DNA of 21,399 nucleotides from assembly GCA_910587875.1 (NCBI GenBank), contig CAJUOD010000047.1:1-21399 (forward strand). The letters are read 5' to 3'. The number at the start of each line of letters is the position of its first letter. The stretch's first letter is position 1. Positions 1 to 7,746 of the stretch are shown piece by piece. The DNA is from an uncultured Oscillibacter sp. GTDB lineage: Bacteria; Bacillota; Clostridia; Oscillospirales; Oscillospiraceae. The notes beneath the pieces were generated by a model. It saw only the letters and a list, made by a program, of their open reading frames with translations. It ran no database searches and was not told where the DNA came from. The position numbers were made by a program, and so were the translations under genes.

Positions 1-333
1 CACCGAACGGATCATTCCGGCCCTGCGCTCCTCCACCAGGGTGACGCCCTTTTCTGTCAAGCTGACAATGACCTGCCGGCTGTCCGCAGGGTCGGGAGTT
101 CGGGTGACCAATCCCTGGCCCTCCAGGGATTTCAGCATGGCCGCGATCCTGGCTGTGGTCAGCATCAGCGCCCGGCTCATGTCCTTGGGGTATGCCTGGT
201 TTCCGTTGGCCGCCAGATAGTTCAGCGCCAGAACCTCGCCCCTGACGGCTTGGGCCATGGTCCGTTCCATCTTGATCTGCGGCGCAGAGGCGCGCATGTC
301 AATGAGCTGTATCGCCAGTTGGGTGTAGTCCAT
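1..333 (-). CDS. MarR-family transcriptional regulator, C-terminus cut by left edge
   Basis: The 111 residues seen read as a winged-helix MarR repressor: a helical dimerisation start (1-25), a helix-turn-helix at about 48-76 and a wing around 80-95 with the family's D-x-R pattern (DSRQVIVSLTEKG). Family members are usually about 140-150 residues, so roughly 30-40 C-terminal residues lie beyond the edge. The ATG at 331-333 is preceded by AGGGAGG about 10 nt upstream. MarR proteins are dimeric DNA-binding repressors that often control themselves and a divergent neighbour. Here the divergent neighbour is a GNAT acetyltransferase, and an inverted repeat sits over this gene's own start site. The ligand cannot be read from the sequence. 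Confidence 0.88.
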   Translation of the reverse strand, partial: MDYTQLAIQLIDMRASAPQIKMERTMAQAVRGEVLALNYLAANGNQAYPKDMSRALMLTTARIAAMLKSLEGQGLVTRTPDPADSRQVIVSLTEKGVTLVEERRAGMIRSV

Positions 334-360
334 GGCGCGCCCGCCTCCCTCACTTAATTG

Positions 361-373
361 CTAACCTTGTTAG
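361..373. promoter_or_regulatory. Inverted-repeat operator, probable MarR site
   Basis: CTAAC-CTT-GTTAG is a perfect 5-bp inverted repeat with a 3-nt centre. It lies just downstream of the minus-strand -10 and over the predicted transcription start, where a bound repressor would block initiation. Autoregulation is typical for MarR proteins; its binding here is inferred from position. Confidence 0.5.
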
Positions 374-375
374 AT

Positions 376-404
376 ATAATAGCACGGTTTTTTCCTGTTG
401 TCAA
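376..404 (-). promoter_or_regulatory. Sigma-A promoter of the marR gene
   Basis: On the minus strand a perfect -35 TTGACA (399-404) is followed after exactly 17 nt by TATTAT (376-381), one mismatch from consensus. The predicted start is near 369, giving a leader of about 36 nt before the marR ATG. This is the best promoter in the window. Confidence 0.75.
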
Positions 405-465
405 TAGTGAAAAGGGAGTCTCTTTTGTTTTGCTGGTTAAGCTCTGGCGATTCCACAAAAACGAA

Positions 466-494
466 TTGACAAGAAGTCTGCGCCATGCAATAAT
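466..494 (+). promoter_or_regulatory. Promoter of the GNAT gene
   Basis: TTGACA (466-471) is followed after 17 nt by AATAAT (489-494), a 5/6 match to the -10 consensus. The predicted start near 501 leaves about 33 nt of leader before the GNAT ATG at 534. Confidence 0.55.
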
Positions 495-533
495 CAAAGC
501 GATAAGTCGATACTCGGAGATGAAAGCACGATT

Positions 534-980
534 ATGGAAAATATAATTTTCAGAAGAGCGCATAGAGAGGAAATGCCCAGGATTATTGCAATGCAGGCGG
601 ATGTGTTCAGCGGTGAGCAGGGAATCCCCAGTGAAGATGTTGATGCGTTTATGGCGAAGGAACCCGTCTGCTGGTGCGCTGAATCCGATGGGAAACTATA
701 CGCCGCGGCAGCGGCTTGGAAAGAAAACAATGAAATTCACTGGGGTCGTTTTGTGGTGTTTCCGGCCGCACGGGGACTGCATATCGGAACAAGGCTGGCA
801 AGATTTTCTTTTGCCGAGTTGTTTCAGGAGGGCGTCGATAGAATATACATGGACGCCCGTGACGCAACTGTAAAAATTGTCTGCGGCATGGGGGGTAAAA
901 TTGTCGGGGAACCCTATAAATTCTATGCGGGAAATGTGACCCCGATTCTTTTGACAAGAGACGATTTCTTAAAAGCGTAA
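534..980 (+). CDS. GNAT-family N-acetyltransferase, ElaA-like
   Basis: A 148-residue single-domain acyltransferase. The N-terminal VFSGEQGIPSED stretch (residues 24-35) and the C-terminal VGEPY (124-128) recall the ElaA/YjcF subgroup of GNAT enzymes, which transfer acetyl from acetyl-CoA to an amine. The acetyl-CoA motif A is at about 71-90, but it reads RGLHIG where the family has R-x-x-G-x-G, so His replaces the first glycine. This could weaken cofactor binding. The ribosome site (GGAGA at 516-520) is rather far from ATG 534, but no better in-frame start exists. The gene is divergent from marR, has its own promoter and ends in a strong terminator, so it looks monocistronic. The substrate is unknown. 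Confidence 0.8.
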   Translation: MENIIFRRAHREEMPRIIAMQADVFSGEQGIPSEDVDAFMAKEPVCWCAESDGKLYAAAAAWKENNEIHWGRFVVFPAARGLHIGTRLARFSFAELFQEGVDRIYMDARDATVKIVCGMGGKIVGEPYKFYAGNVTPILLTRDDFLKA

Positions 981-1003
981 TGGCATCGGCATTTCTTAAT
1001 TCC

Positions 1004-1039
1004 GGGCGGTCACCAGAAAAGCGTGGCCGCCCATTTTTT
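1004..1039 (+). terminator. Intrinsic terminator after the GNAT gene
   Basis: GGGCGGTCAC (1004-1013) pairs with GTGGCCGCCC (1023-1032) as a 10-bp stem with one wobble pair and a 9-nt loop, followed by A and six T (1034-1039) and a second T run. It is a textbook Rho-independent terminator 24 nt past the stop codon. Confidence 0.88.
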
Positions 1040-1133
1040 GGTTTTTGCCATTGCCTCCGCCTATCCATACTCAAAAGCGCGGCCCCGGACCCGGCGGCGC
1101 CCACTGCAAAAAATCGCAACATCAGGTTAAATT

Positions 1134-1192
1134 TATGTAAAGACTGCCGGCTGATTTCCAGGTATGATAAATCCGCAAGGGGAAAAACCCCT
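1134..1192 (+). promoter_or_regulatory. Candidate promoter and leader of the sugar importer operon
   Basis: Two -10-like hexamers, TATGTA (1134-1139) and TATGAT (1163-1168), precede the binding-protein gene, and neither has a recognisable -35 at 16-18 nt. A weak -35 fits a promoter that needs an activator, such as the AraC-type regulator encoded downstream, but this is inference. The leader also holds a small hairpin, AGGGG-AAAAA-CCCCT (1178-1192), 18 nt before the ribosome site. The rest of 1041-1133 shows nothing clear. Confidence 0.3.
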
Positions 1193-1224
1193 GGCTGAAA
1201 AACAGAATTTGGAGGATGCAGAAC

Positions 1225-2256
1225 ATGAAGAAGATTTTTGCCTTGCTGCTGACGCTGGCGATGGTCCTGGCCCTGGCGGCCTGCGGCAGCCAACCCGCAA
1301 ACGACCCTGCCCCGGCGCCAAGCGACGGCGGACAAACCGATACCCCCGCCCCGGCCCCCGCGCCCGAAAACACCAAGCTGGTGGTGGGATTTGCCCAGAT
1401 CGGCCAGGAGTCCGGCTGGCGGGACGCCGAGACCAACGACGTCCAATGGTACGCCGCCCGCAACACCGACACGGTGGAGCTCCACTTCGCCGACGCCCAG
1501 CAAAAGCAGGAGAACCAGATCAAGGCCATCCGCAGCTTCATTGAGATGGGCGTGGACGTGATTGCTTTCCCGCCCGTGGTCGAGACCGGCTGGGAGGCCG
1601 TCCTGACCGAGTGCCAGGAGGCCGGTATTCCCGTCATCCTGGTGGACCGGGGGATTGACGCCAACACGGACGACGGCCTGTATACAACCATGATTGCCTC
1701 GGACCACGTGTGGGCCGGAGAACAGGCCGCCATCGCCATGAACGACCTGCTGGGCGGCAGCGGCGTCGTGGTGGAGCTGGAGGGCACCGTGGGCGCCTCC
1801 GCCGCCGTGCAGCGCAAGCAGGGCTTTGACGAATACATGGCCGCCAACTGCTCCGGCATCGAGATTGCCGCTTCCCAGACCGGCGATTTCACCCGGGCCC
1901 AGGGCAAGGAGGTCATGGAGTCCTTCCTCAAGACCTATGACAAAATCGACGGCGTCTTCTGCCACAACGACGACATGGCTCTCGGTGCCATCGAGGCCAT
2001 CAAGGAAGCCGGACTGAAACCCGGCGTGGATATCAAAATCGTGGGCGTGGACGGCGTGAAGGGGGCTTTCGAGGCCATCCTGGCCGGGGAGATGAATTGC
2101 ACCGTGGAGTGCACTCCCATCCTGGCCAACCAGATCTTTGACACCGCCGCCAAGCTGAAAGCGGGCGAGTCCGTGGAAAAGTGGGTCATGTCCGCCGATG
2201 AGGTCTACACCGCTGACCGGGTCACCGAGGACGTGGTCGCGGGCCGCGCGTACTGA
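1225..2256 (+). CDS. ytfQ: YtfQ-like sugar ABC transporter substrate-binding lipoprotein
   Basis: A 343-residue extracellular binding protein of the Peripla_BP_4 type. It has a lipoprotein signal with lipobox LAAC (Cys20), a Pro/Ala/Asp-rich linker to about residue 50, then the binding fold. Motifs match the E. coli galactofuranose-binding protein YtfQ along the whole length: GFAQIGQESGWRDAE, QQKQENQIKAIRSF, EGTVGASAAVQRK, GDFTRAQGKEVMESF and AHNDDM-like CHNDDMALGA. An ATG at 1216 touches GGAGG (1211-1215), so the ATG at 1225, 9 nt away, is chosen. It is the first gene of the importer; the ATPase and two permeases follow. E. coli YtfQ binds galactofuranose and bifidobacterial relatives carry fructose, so a furanose sugar is likely but the exact ligand is not determined. 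Confidence 0.92.
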   Translation: MKKIFALLLTLAMVLALAACGSQPANDPAPAPSDGGQTDTPAPAPAPENTKLVVGFAQIGQESGWRDAETNDVQWYAARNTDTVELHFADAQQKQENQIKAIRSFIEMGVDVIAFPPVVETGWEAVLTECQEAGIPVILVDRGIDANTDDGLYTTMIASDHVWAGEQAAIAMNDLLGGSGVVVELEGTVGASAAVQRKQGFDEYMAANCSGIEIAASQTGDFTRAQGKEVMESFLKTYDKIDGVFCHNDDMALGAIEAIKEAGLKPGVDIKIVGVDGVKGAFEAILAGEMNCTVECTPILANQIFDTAAKLKAGESVEKWVMSADEVYTADRVTEDVVAGRAY

Positions 2257-2290
2257 TCCCAGCGGCACGATCCGTCTGAAATAGAAACCA

Positions 2291-2330
2291 GGCCTCCGGT
2301 CCGAGCCGATTTTCGGCCGGTCCGGAGGCC
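2291..2330 (+). promoter_or_regulatory. Intercistronic hairpin between binding protein and ATPase genes
   Basis: GGCCTCCGG (2291-2299) pairs perfectly with CCGGAGGCC (2322-2330); partly paired inner arms continue the stem. No T run follows, only CTTAGCATAAGGAGG leading to the next start. Such stems after binding-protein genes commonly protect the upstream mRNA or attenuate readthrough, which gives an excess of binding protein over ATPase. That role is inferred here. Confidence 0.6.
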
Positions 2331-2352
2331 CTTAGCATAAGGAGGGTTCGCT

Positions 2353-3873
2353 TTGGAACAAGACAGCCTGCTTGTGATGGAACACATCCACAAACGCTTC
2401 CCCGGCGTCGTCGCCCTGAACGACGTGCAGTTCCGCCTGCGCGCTGGGGAAATTCACGCCCTGCTGGGGGAAAACGGCGCAGGCAAATCCACGCTTATCA
2501 AGGTGCTGACCGGGGTGGAGCATCTGGACGGCGGCACGGTGACCATGGAGGGAACGCCCATCTCCGTCAAGTCCCCCCTAGAGGCCCAGAGGCAGGGCAT
2601 CAGCACCGTCTACCAGGAGGTCAATCTCTGTCCGCACCTGAGTGTGGCGGAGAATATCTACGCCGGGCGGGAGCCAATCAAATTCTGCAAAATCGACTGG
2701 AAGACCATCAACCAAAAGTCCAAGGAGCTGCTGAGGCAGTTTGATCTGGATATCGACGTCACCGCCAAGCTGGACAACTACTCCGTGGCCGTCCAGCAGA
2801 TGATCGCCATTGCCCGGGCGGTGGACGTTCAGGCCAAAATTCTGATTCTGGACGAACCCACCTCCAGCCTGTCTGCCGCCGAGGTGGAAAAGCTCTTCCA
2901 GATTATGAACATGCTGAAGGATCGGGGCCTGGGCATCGTCTTCGTCACCCACTTTCTGGACCAGGTTTACGCCGTCACCGACCGCATTACCGTTCTGCGC
3001 AACGGGGAATATGTGGGTACCTACAACACGGCGGAGCTGCCCAAGGTGGAGCTGATCGGCAAGATGATCGGCAAGGAATATGAGGCCCTGGAGAGCACGC
3101 CCCCCGCCGCCGCTCAGGACAGTGAGGCGGAGGAGTTCCTCCGACTGGAGCACGCGGGAACAGGCAGTATCTCCGATGTATCGTTCAGCCTGAAACGGGG
3201 CGAGGTCAGCGGGTTCTCCGGATTGCTGGGCTCCGGCCGCAGCGAGATCGCCCGACTGCTCTTCGGCGCGGACCGGCACACCTCCGGCAAGATCTGTATC
3301 GAGGGTAAGGAATGCAGCCTGAAAGATCCGCTGGAGGCCATCCGGCACGGCATCGCCTTCTGCTCCGAGAACCGGAAAACCGAGGGAATCATCGGCGATT
3401 TGACCATCCGGGAGAACATCATCATCGCCCTCCAGGCCAAGCGTGGATTGGGCAAGGTGATCGGCTACAGCGAGGCCCAGCAGATTGCTGACCGTTTTAT
3501 CGAGGAATTGGCCATCAAAACGCCTTCCGCCGGCCAGCAGATTAAGAACCTCTCCGGCGGCAATCAGCAAAAGGTCCTGCTGGCCCGGTGGCTTGCAACG
3601 GACCCGGACCTGCTGATTCTGGACGAACCCACCCGGGGCATCGACATCGGGGCCAAGGCGGAAATCCAGAAGGTGGTTATGAAGCTGGCCCAGGAGGGCA
3701 TGAGCTGCGTGTTCATCTCCTCGGAGATGGAGGAGATGCTGCGCTGCTGCAGCCGGATGTACGTCCTGCGGGACAAGGAAATCGTAGACGAACTGACCGG
3801 GGAGGCTATCAACGAGCACCACATTATGCAGATCATCGCGGGAGAGGGGGAGACGGTAAATGAAGAAGTTTAA
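2353..3873 (+). CDS. ytfR: Sugar ABC transporter ATPase, two-domain RbsA/YtfR type
   Basis: A 506-residue protein with two fused nucleotide-binding domains, the normal layout of carbohydrate-uptake family 2 importers. Domain 1 has Walker A GENGAGKST (39-47), Q88, the family's divergent signature YSVAVQQ (143-149), Walker B ILILDEP (163-169) and switch His200. Domain 2 has the usual degenerate Walker A GLLGSGRSE (290-298), with an intact LSGGNQQ (400-406) and LLILDEP (420-426). The start is TTG at 2353, set 6 nt behind GGAGGG (2341-2346); the ATG at 2377 has no such site. It powers uptake with the two permeases that follow, and its last 14 nt overlap the first permease gene. Confidence 0.95.
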   Translation: MEQDSLLVMEHIHKRFPGVVALNDVQFRLRAGEIHALLGENGAGKSTLIKVLTGVEHLDGGTVTMEGTPISVKSPLEAQRQGISTVYQEVNLCPHLSVAENIYAGREPIKFCKIDWKTINQKSKELLRQFDLDIDVTAKLDNYSVAVQQMIAIARAVDVQAKILILDEPTSSLSAAEVEKLFQIMNMLKDRGLGIVFVTHFLDQVYAVTDRITVLRNGEYVGTYNTAELPKVELIGKMIGKEYEALESTPPAAAQDSEAEEFLRLEHAGTGSISDVSFSLKRGEVSGFSGLLGSGRSEIARLLFGADRHTSGKICIEGKECSLKDPLEAIRHGIAFCSENRKTEGIIGDLTIRENIIIALQAKRGLGKVIGYSEAQQIADRFIEELAIKTPSAGQQIKNLSGGNQQKVLLARWLATDPDLLILDEPTRGIDIGAKAEIQKVVMKLAQEGMSCVFISSEMEEMLRCCSRMYVLRDKEIVDELTGEAINEHHIMQIIAGEGETVNEEV

Positions 3874-4882
3874 GAACAGGATGGAGTTTCGCCCCCTGGT
3901 GTCGCTGGTCGTCATTCTGGTGGTCTGCGGCATCCTCTCCGGCGGCAGCTTCTTTTCCCTGCAAATCGTGGACGGACACCTGTACGGCCGTCTCATCGAC
4001 ATCCTCCGCAACGGCAGCCGCTACATGGTTCTGGCTACCGGCATGACCATGGTCCTGGCCACCGGCGGTACGGACATCTCCGTGGGCTCCGTCATGGCCA
4101 TCTCCGGGGCCCTGGCCTGCTCCATCGTGGATATGCGCATCTTGCCCGGCTTAGGCGGGAACACGCTGGCGGCGGTGGTCATCGCTCTGGCCGTGGGGGC
4201 CTTGTGCGGGGCGTGGAACGGTTTTTTGGTTGCGAAGCTGAAGGTACAGCCCATCGTGGCCACCATGATTTTGATGACGGCGGGCCGGGGCATTGCCCAG
4301 CTGATTGCCGACGGGAAAATCGTCACCATTACCTCCGACTCCTACTACTACATCAGCGGCGGCTATATCCTGGGCCTGCCCTTCCCCCTGTACATCGCCG
4401 CATTCATGCTGATCGCCGCCCTGCTCATCACGAAGAAGACGGCCTTCGGCCTGGCGGTGGAGGCCATCGGCGTCAACTCCAGGTCCGCCCGGCTGGCCGG
4501 CATCAAGGTGGACCGGAACATCTGGCTGATCTACATCTTCTGCGGCGTCTGCGCGGCCATCGCCGGGCTGATTGAATCTGCCGGTATCAAAGGCGCGGAC
4601 TGCAACAATTGCGGACTGATGATTGAGATGGACGGTATCCTGGCGGTAGCCATCGGCGGGACGTCCCTCTCCGGCGGCCGGTTCAGCCTGATCGCCAGTA
4701 TCATCGGGGCCTTGGTGGTCCAGACCATCACCACCATGATTCTGGCCTTCGGCGTCGCGCCAGAGGTCATCCGGGTCTTCAAGGCTCTCATTGTCATCGT
4801 GATCTGCCTGGCACAGTCTCCGGCTTTTATCGCCAAGATGAAGGAAGTGTTCGGCGGGAAAAAGGTGGTGGCACAGTCATGA
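3860..4882 (+). CDS. ytfT: Sugar ABC transporter permease, YtfT-like
   Basis: A 340-residue polytopic membrane protein of the BPD_transp_2 family (RbsC-like). The conserved GGTDISVGSVMA (69-80) and the late AIGGTSLSGGRFS loop are the hallmark stretches of this permease family, and the GTDIS form with its MAISGA continuation resembles YtfT. About eight to ten hydrophobic spans are visible. It overlaps the ATPase gene by 14 nt, with ribosome site GGAGAGGGGGAGA ahead of ATG 3860, and overlaps the next permease by 4 nt (ATGA), so translational coupling is likely. With its sister permease it would form a heterodimeric channel, as in YtfT-YjfF. Confidence 0.93.
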   Translation: MKKFKNRMEFRPLVSLVVILVVCGILSGGSFFSLQIVDGHLYGRLIDILRNGSRYMVLATGMTMVLATGGTDISVGSVMAISGALACSIVDMRILPGLGGNTLAAVVIALAVGALCGAWNGFLVAKLKVQPIVATMILMTAGRGIAQLIADGKIVTITSDSYYYISGGYILGLPFPLYIAAFMLIAALLITKKTAFGLAVEAIGVNSRSARLAGIKVDRNIWLIYIFCGVCAAIAGLIESAGIKGADCNNCGLMIEMDGILAVAIGGTSLSGGRFSLIASIIGALVVQTITTMILAFGVAPEVIRVFKALIVIVICLAQSPAFIAKMKEVFGGKKVVAQS

Positions 4883-5877
4883 AAACGAAAACTCCACTGA
4901 AAACAAGAGTCAAGATCAGCAATATCTCCCTGCTGATTGCCGGGACCATGCTGGTTGTCATGTACCTGGCGGGGTCCAGCGTGTACGACCGTTTTGGGCA
5001 GGTATCTACCGTTTTGAACCTGTTCAACGACAACGCCTATTTAATCGTGGTGGCGGTGGGCATGACCTTTGTCCTGCTCACGGGAGGAATCGATATCTCG
5101 GTAGCGTCCACCCTGGCCTTTACCGGCGTGTTCTCCGCCTTTCTGCTGGAAAAGGGACTGCCCGCCATTGTGGTCATTCCTCTGGTGCTGGCCATCGGGA
5201 CCCTGGTGGGCTATGCCCAGGGGTATGCTATCCATACCTTCCAGATCGCCCCCTTCCTGGTGACGCTGGCGGGACAGTTCCTCATGCGGGGCATGTGCGC
5301 CGTCATCAGCACGGTGTCCATTCCCATCAACGACCCGTTTTTCAAGGCCGCCGCTCTGGGCAAAATCTCCTGGAAGCTGTCCACCGGCGGCACGGCGAAG
5401 CTCTATTACTATGTGTTCGTGGCCCTGGCGGTTTTGCTGATCGCCTGGTATGTCCTGCGGTTCACCCGTTTCGGCAGGGCGGTCTACGCCGTGGGAAGCA
5501 GCGAGCAGAGCGCCCAGTACATGGGCCTGAACGTGAAACGGGTCAAGATCGGGGTCTACGCCATCAACGGCTTTTGCGCCGCCCTGGGAGGCGTGCTGTT
5601 CAGCTTCTACACCCTGGCGGGCTACTCCCTCCAGAACATGGGACTGGAGCTGGACGCCATCTCCTCCGCCGTCATCGGCGGCACGCTGCTGACCGGCGGA
5701 GTGGGCACCGTCATCGGCTCCATGGTGGGGGTGCTGATCCAGGGCATCATTCAGACCATCGTCACCTATCAGAACCTGAACACCTGGTGGACGAAGGTCA
5801 CGGTGGCCGCGATTTTGTGCTTCTTCATCTTAATCCAGCGGGTTATCGCCATCCGCGCGGAACGGAAAAAAGCATAG
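4879..5877 (+). CDS. yjfF: Sugar ABC transporter permease, YjfF-like
   Basis: A 332-residue membrane protein of the same RbsC-like family. Diagnostic stretches are GGIDISVAST (69-78, where most relatives have SVGS) and a later AVIGGTLLTGGVGT loop. The IAPFLVTLAGQFLMRGMC segment resembles E. coli YjfF. It overlaps the preceding permease by ATGA at 4879. Having two different permease subunits with one fused ATPase is the YtfQRT-YjfF arrangement, which supports the furanose-sugar assignment of the whole importer. It is the last structural importer gene before the hairpin at 5898. Confidence 0.93.
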   Translation: MKTKTPLKTRVKISNISLLIAGTMLVVMYLAGSSVYDRFGQVSTVLNLFNDNAYLIVVAVGMTFVLLTGGIDISVASTLAFTGVFSAFLLEKGLPAIVVIPLVLAIGTLVGYAQGYAIHTFQIAPFLVTLAGQFLMRGMCAVISTVSIPINDPFFKAAALGKISWKLSTGGTAKLYYYVFVALAVLLIAWYVLRFTRFGRAVYAVGSSEQSAQYMGLNVKRVKIGVYAINGFCAALGGVLFSFYTLAGYSLQNMGLELDAISSAVIGGTLLTGGVGTVIGSMVGVLIQGIIQTIVTYQNLNTWWTKVTVAAILCFFILIQRVIAIRAERKKA

Positions 5878-5897
5878 TTTCCCTGCGCTCACAAACT

Positions 5898-5945
5898 GCA
5901 TTGGCCGCAGACGGCAGACCTGCGGCCAATGCGGCTTGCTTGATT
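5898..5945 (+). terminator. Perfect 13-bp hairpin between importer and sensor genes
   Basis: GCATTGGCCGCAG (5898-5910) and CTGCGGCCAATGC (5920-5932) form a perfect 13-bp stem with a 9-nt loop, 20 nt past the yjfF stop. The following GGCTTGCTTGATTT is only moderately T-rich, so termination is probably partial. It would allow some readthrough into the two-component genes. Confidence 0.6.
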
Positions 5946-5997
5946 TACGCTCTGCGATTTGATAGGATGGGCGGAAAGATATCTTTGGGGAAGTGAA

Positions 5998-7746
5998 ATG
6001 ATGAAGCGTATCATCGCCGGATTCGGCAGCCTGAAATTCCGCAGCAAGCTGGTTTTGAGCACCACGCTGGTGGCGTTGATTCCCTTGCTGGTGCTCTCTG
6101 TTCTCACGGCCACGGTATTCGTCAAAAATATCAGCCGGCAGTCCGGTCAGCTGACCTTGCAGATGGTGCGCCAGACCAGCGCTTCCCTGGATATTTACAT
6201 CAGCACAATCGAAAAGCTGATGAACCTGGTGATTGACGAGGGCAGCGCCGCGCCGGTGGATGACAGCGCTCAAATTCAGGCGCTTCAGCGTCTCGCGGAT
6301 TCCATATTAGACGCTTACCCTGAAATCGCGGGCTTCTGCATCGCCTATGAGGACGAGCAATATTTCGGCGCGGGCATGAGCCGGATCTCCCGGGACCGAT
6401 TTGAGGACCAATACTGGTGGCAGTACGCCGTGGAGCGCCAAGGCCGGCTGGGCGTGCTGGGCAGCGCCGTGGGGCGAAATGTGATGGGCAATCTGAACGA
6501 CAGCTCCGATACCATCTTCGCCCTGGTCAAGGCCTTTTCCTTTGGCGAGGGCGGCTCCTGCCGGGGCGTCGTCATGTTTGATATCCGGCATGATATGATA
6601 CAGCAGCTGATTAACCGGGTGTCCATCGGTGAGAACGGCTTTTTGTTTGTGGTGGATGAAACCGACATCGTATATACCCCCTCCAGCAGCATTGTCTACC
6701 GGATTGACCGGGAGAGCTTTCAGCAGACGGAAACCGATCGGAGTACGGTACGAATCCACGATACCGATTATTTCATTACGAATCACTACAGCAGCTATTC
6801 CGGCTGGCGGGTAGTGGGCGTGATTCCGGAGCTGGAGTTCTCCGCCAGCATCCGCCCCGTCTATCATGCGCTGTGCATCTGCATTGCGGTCTGCCTGCTG
6901 CTGGTCATTGTAGTGTCCTTGGGAATCTCCGCCACAGTGACACGGCCCATTTCCAAATTGAGCAGGCTGATGTCCAAGGCGGAGGAGGGCGACTTCTCCG
7001 TGCGCTTTGACGCCAGGCACCAGGATGAAATCGGCGTGCTGGGCTCCTCGTTCAACCACATGCTGGAGCATATCGGCGAGCTGATTCACGAGCTTTACGA
7101 GGAGAAACAAATTCGTTTGGAGGCGCAGCTGAAAAGCCTTCAGGAGCAGATCAAGCCCCATTTCCTGTATAACACGCTGGATACCATCAGTTGGATGGCC
7201 CGGGCGCAGAATGCTCTGGACGTGGTGCGCCTGGTGGACGCGCTGACAAACATGTTCCGGGTGGGCCTGTCCAGCGGCAGGGATTATATCACCCTCCGGG
7301 AGGAGAAAAGCCACGCGGCGAATTACCTCTATATCCAAAAGGTCCGCTACCAGGACCGCCTGCGGTATGAGATGGAAATCCCCGGCGAGTACGACCAGCT
7401 TATTGTCCCCAAGCTGATCTTGCAGCCGCTGGTGGAAAACGCGATTTACCACGGAGTCAAGATGAAGCGGGGCGGGGGGCAGGTCCGGGTGACGGCCAGA
7501 GTGGAAAACGAAACCCTGTTCCTCTCCGTCTGGGACGACGGCGCCGGGATTTCCCCGGAGCGGCTGGAGAGCATCCGCCGGAGCAAGCCCCGGGAAAAGC
7601 AAAAAGGGGGCTTCGGCCTGTCCTATATCGCGGAGCGAATCCGGCTGTCCTATGGCCCGCCCTACGGCGTTCAGATAGACAGCGAAGAGGGGACGTTTAC
7701 GGAAGTGACGGTCCGCCTGCCGGTTCAGGAGGTGTCGGATGTATAA
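5998..7746 (+). CDS. YesM-type sensor histidine kinase
   Basis: A 582-residue membrane kinase. TM1 is at about 18-42, an extracellular dCache-like region at 43-289, TM2 at 290-313 and HAMP at about 315-365. The His_kinase domain has phospho-acceptor His388 in QIKPHFLYNTLDTI; the ATPase has N-box Asn481, DDGAG (513-517) and GGFGLSYI (537-544). All catalytic motifs are intact. GGGGAAG (5987-5993) positions ATG 5998 (or the adjacent ATG 6001); an upstream in-frame ATG at 5959 lacks a site and falls before it. Family members pair with YesN-type AraC regulators and commonly control carbohydrate importers. The gene overlaps the regulator by 8 nt. Confidence 0.93.
   Translation: MMKRIIAGFGSLKFRSKLVLSTTLVALIPLLVLSVLTATVFVKNISRQSGQLTLQMVRQTSASLDIYISTIEKLMNLVIDEGSAAPVDDSAQIQALQRLADSILDAYPEIAGFCIAYEDEQYFGAGMSRISRDRFEDQYWWQYAVERQGRLGVLGSAVGRNVMGNLNDSSDTIFALVKAFSFGEGGSCRGVVMFDIRHDMIQQLINRVSIGENGFLFVVDETDIVYTPSSSIVYRIDRESFQQTETDRSTVRIHDTDYFITNHYSSYSGWRVVGVIPELEFSASIRPVYHALCICIAVCLLLVIVVSLGISATVTRPISKLSRLMSKAEEGDFSVRFDARHQDEIGVLGSSFNHMLEHIGELIHELYEEKQIRLEAQLKSLQEQIKPHFLYNTLDTISWMARAQNALDVVRLVDALTNMFRVGLSSGRDYITLREEKSHAANYLYIQKVRYQDRLRYEMEIPGEYDQLIVPKLILQPLVENAIYHGVKMKRGGGQVRVTARVENETLFLSVWDDGAGISPERLESIRRSKPREKQKGGFGLSYIAERIRLSYGPPYGVQIDSEEGTFTEVTVRLPVQEVSDV

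Noticed and set aside
375..380. TATAAT on the plus strand as a promoter for the GNAT gene
   Set aside because: There is no -35 at 16-18 nt upstream on that strand. It is mostly the complement of the minus-strand -10 of marR, and a better plus-strand promoter lies at 466-494.
649..2268. Long open frame of 539 codons on the minus strand opposite the binding-protein gene
   Set aside because: It is antisense to a clearly real YtfQ-like gene; its composition is low-complexity Gly/His/Leu/Val and no motif is recognisable. It is a by-product of GC-rich third positions.
2578..4011. 477-codon minus-strand frame opposite the ATPase gene
   Set aside because: It covers a gene with complete ABC motifs on the other strand and shows no family pattern of its own.
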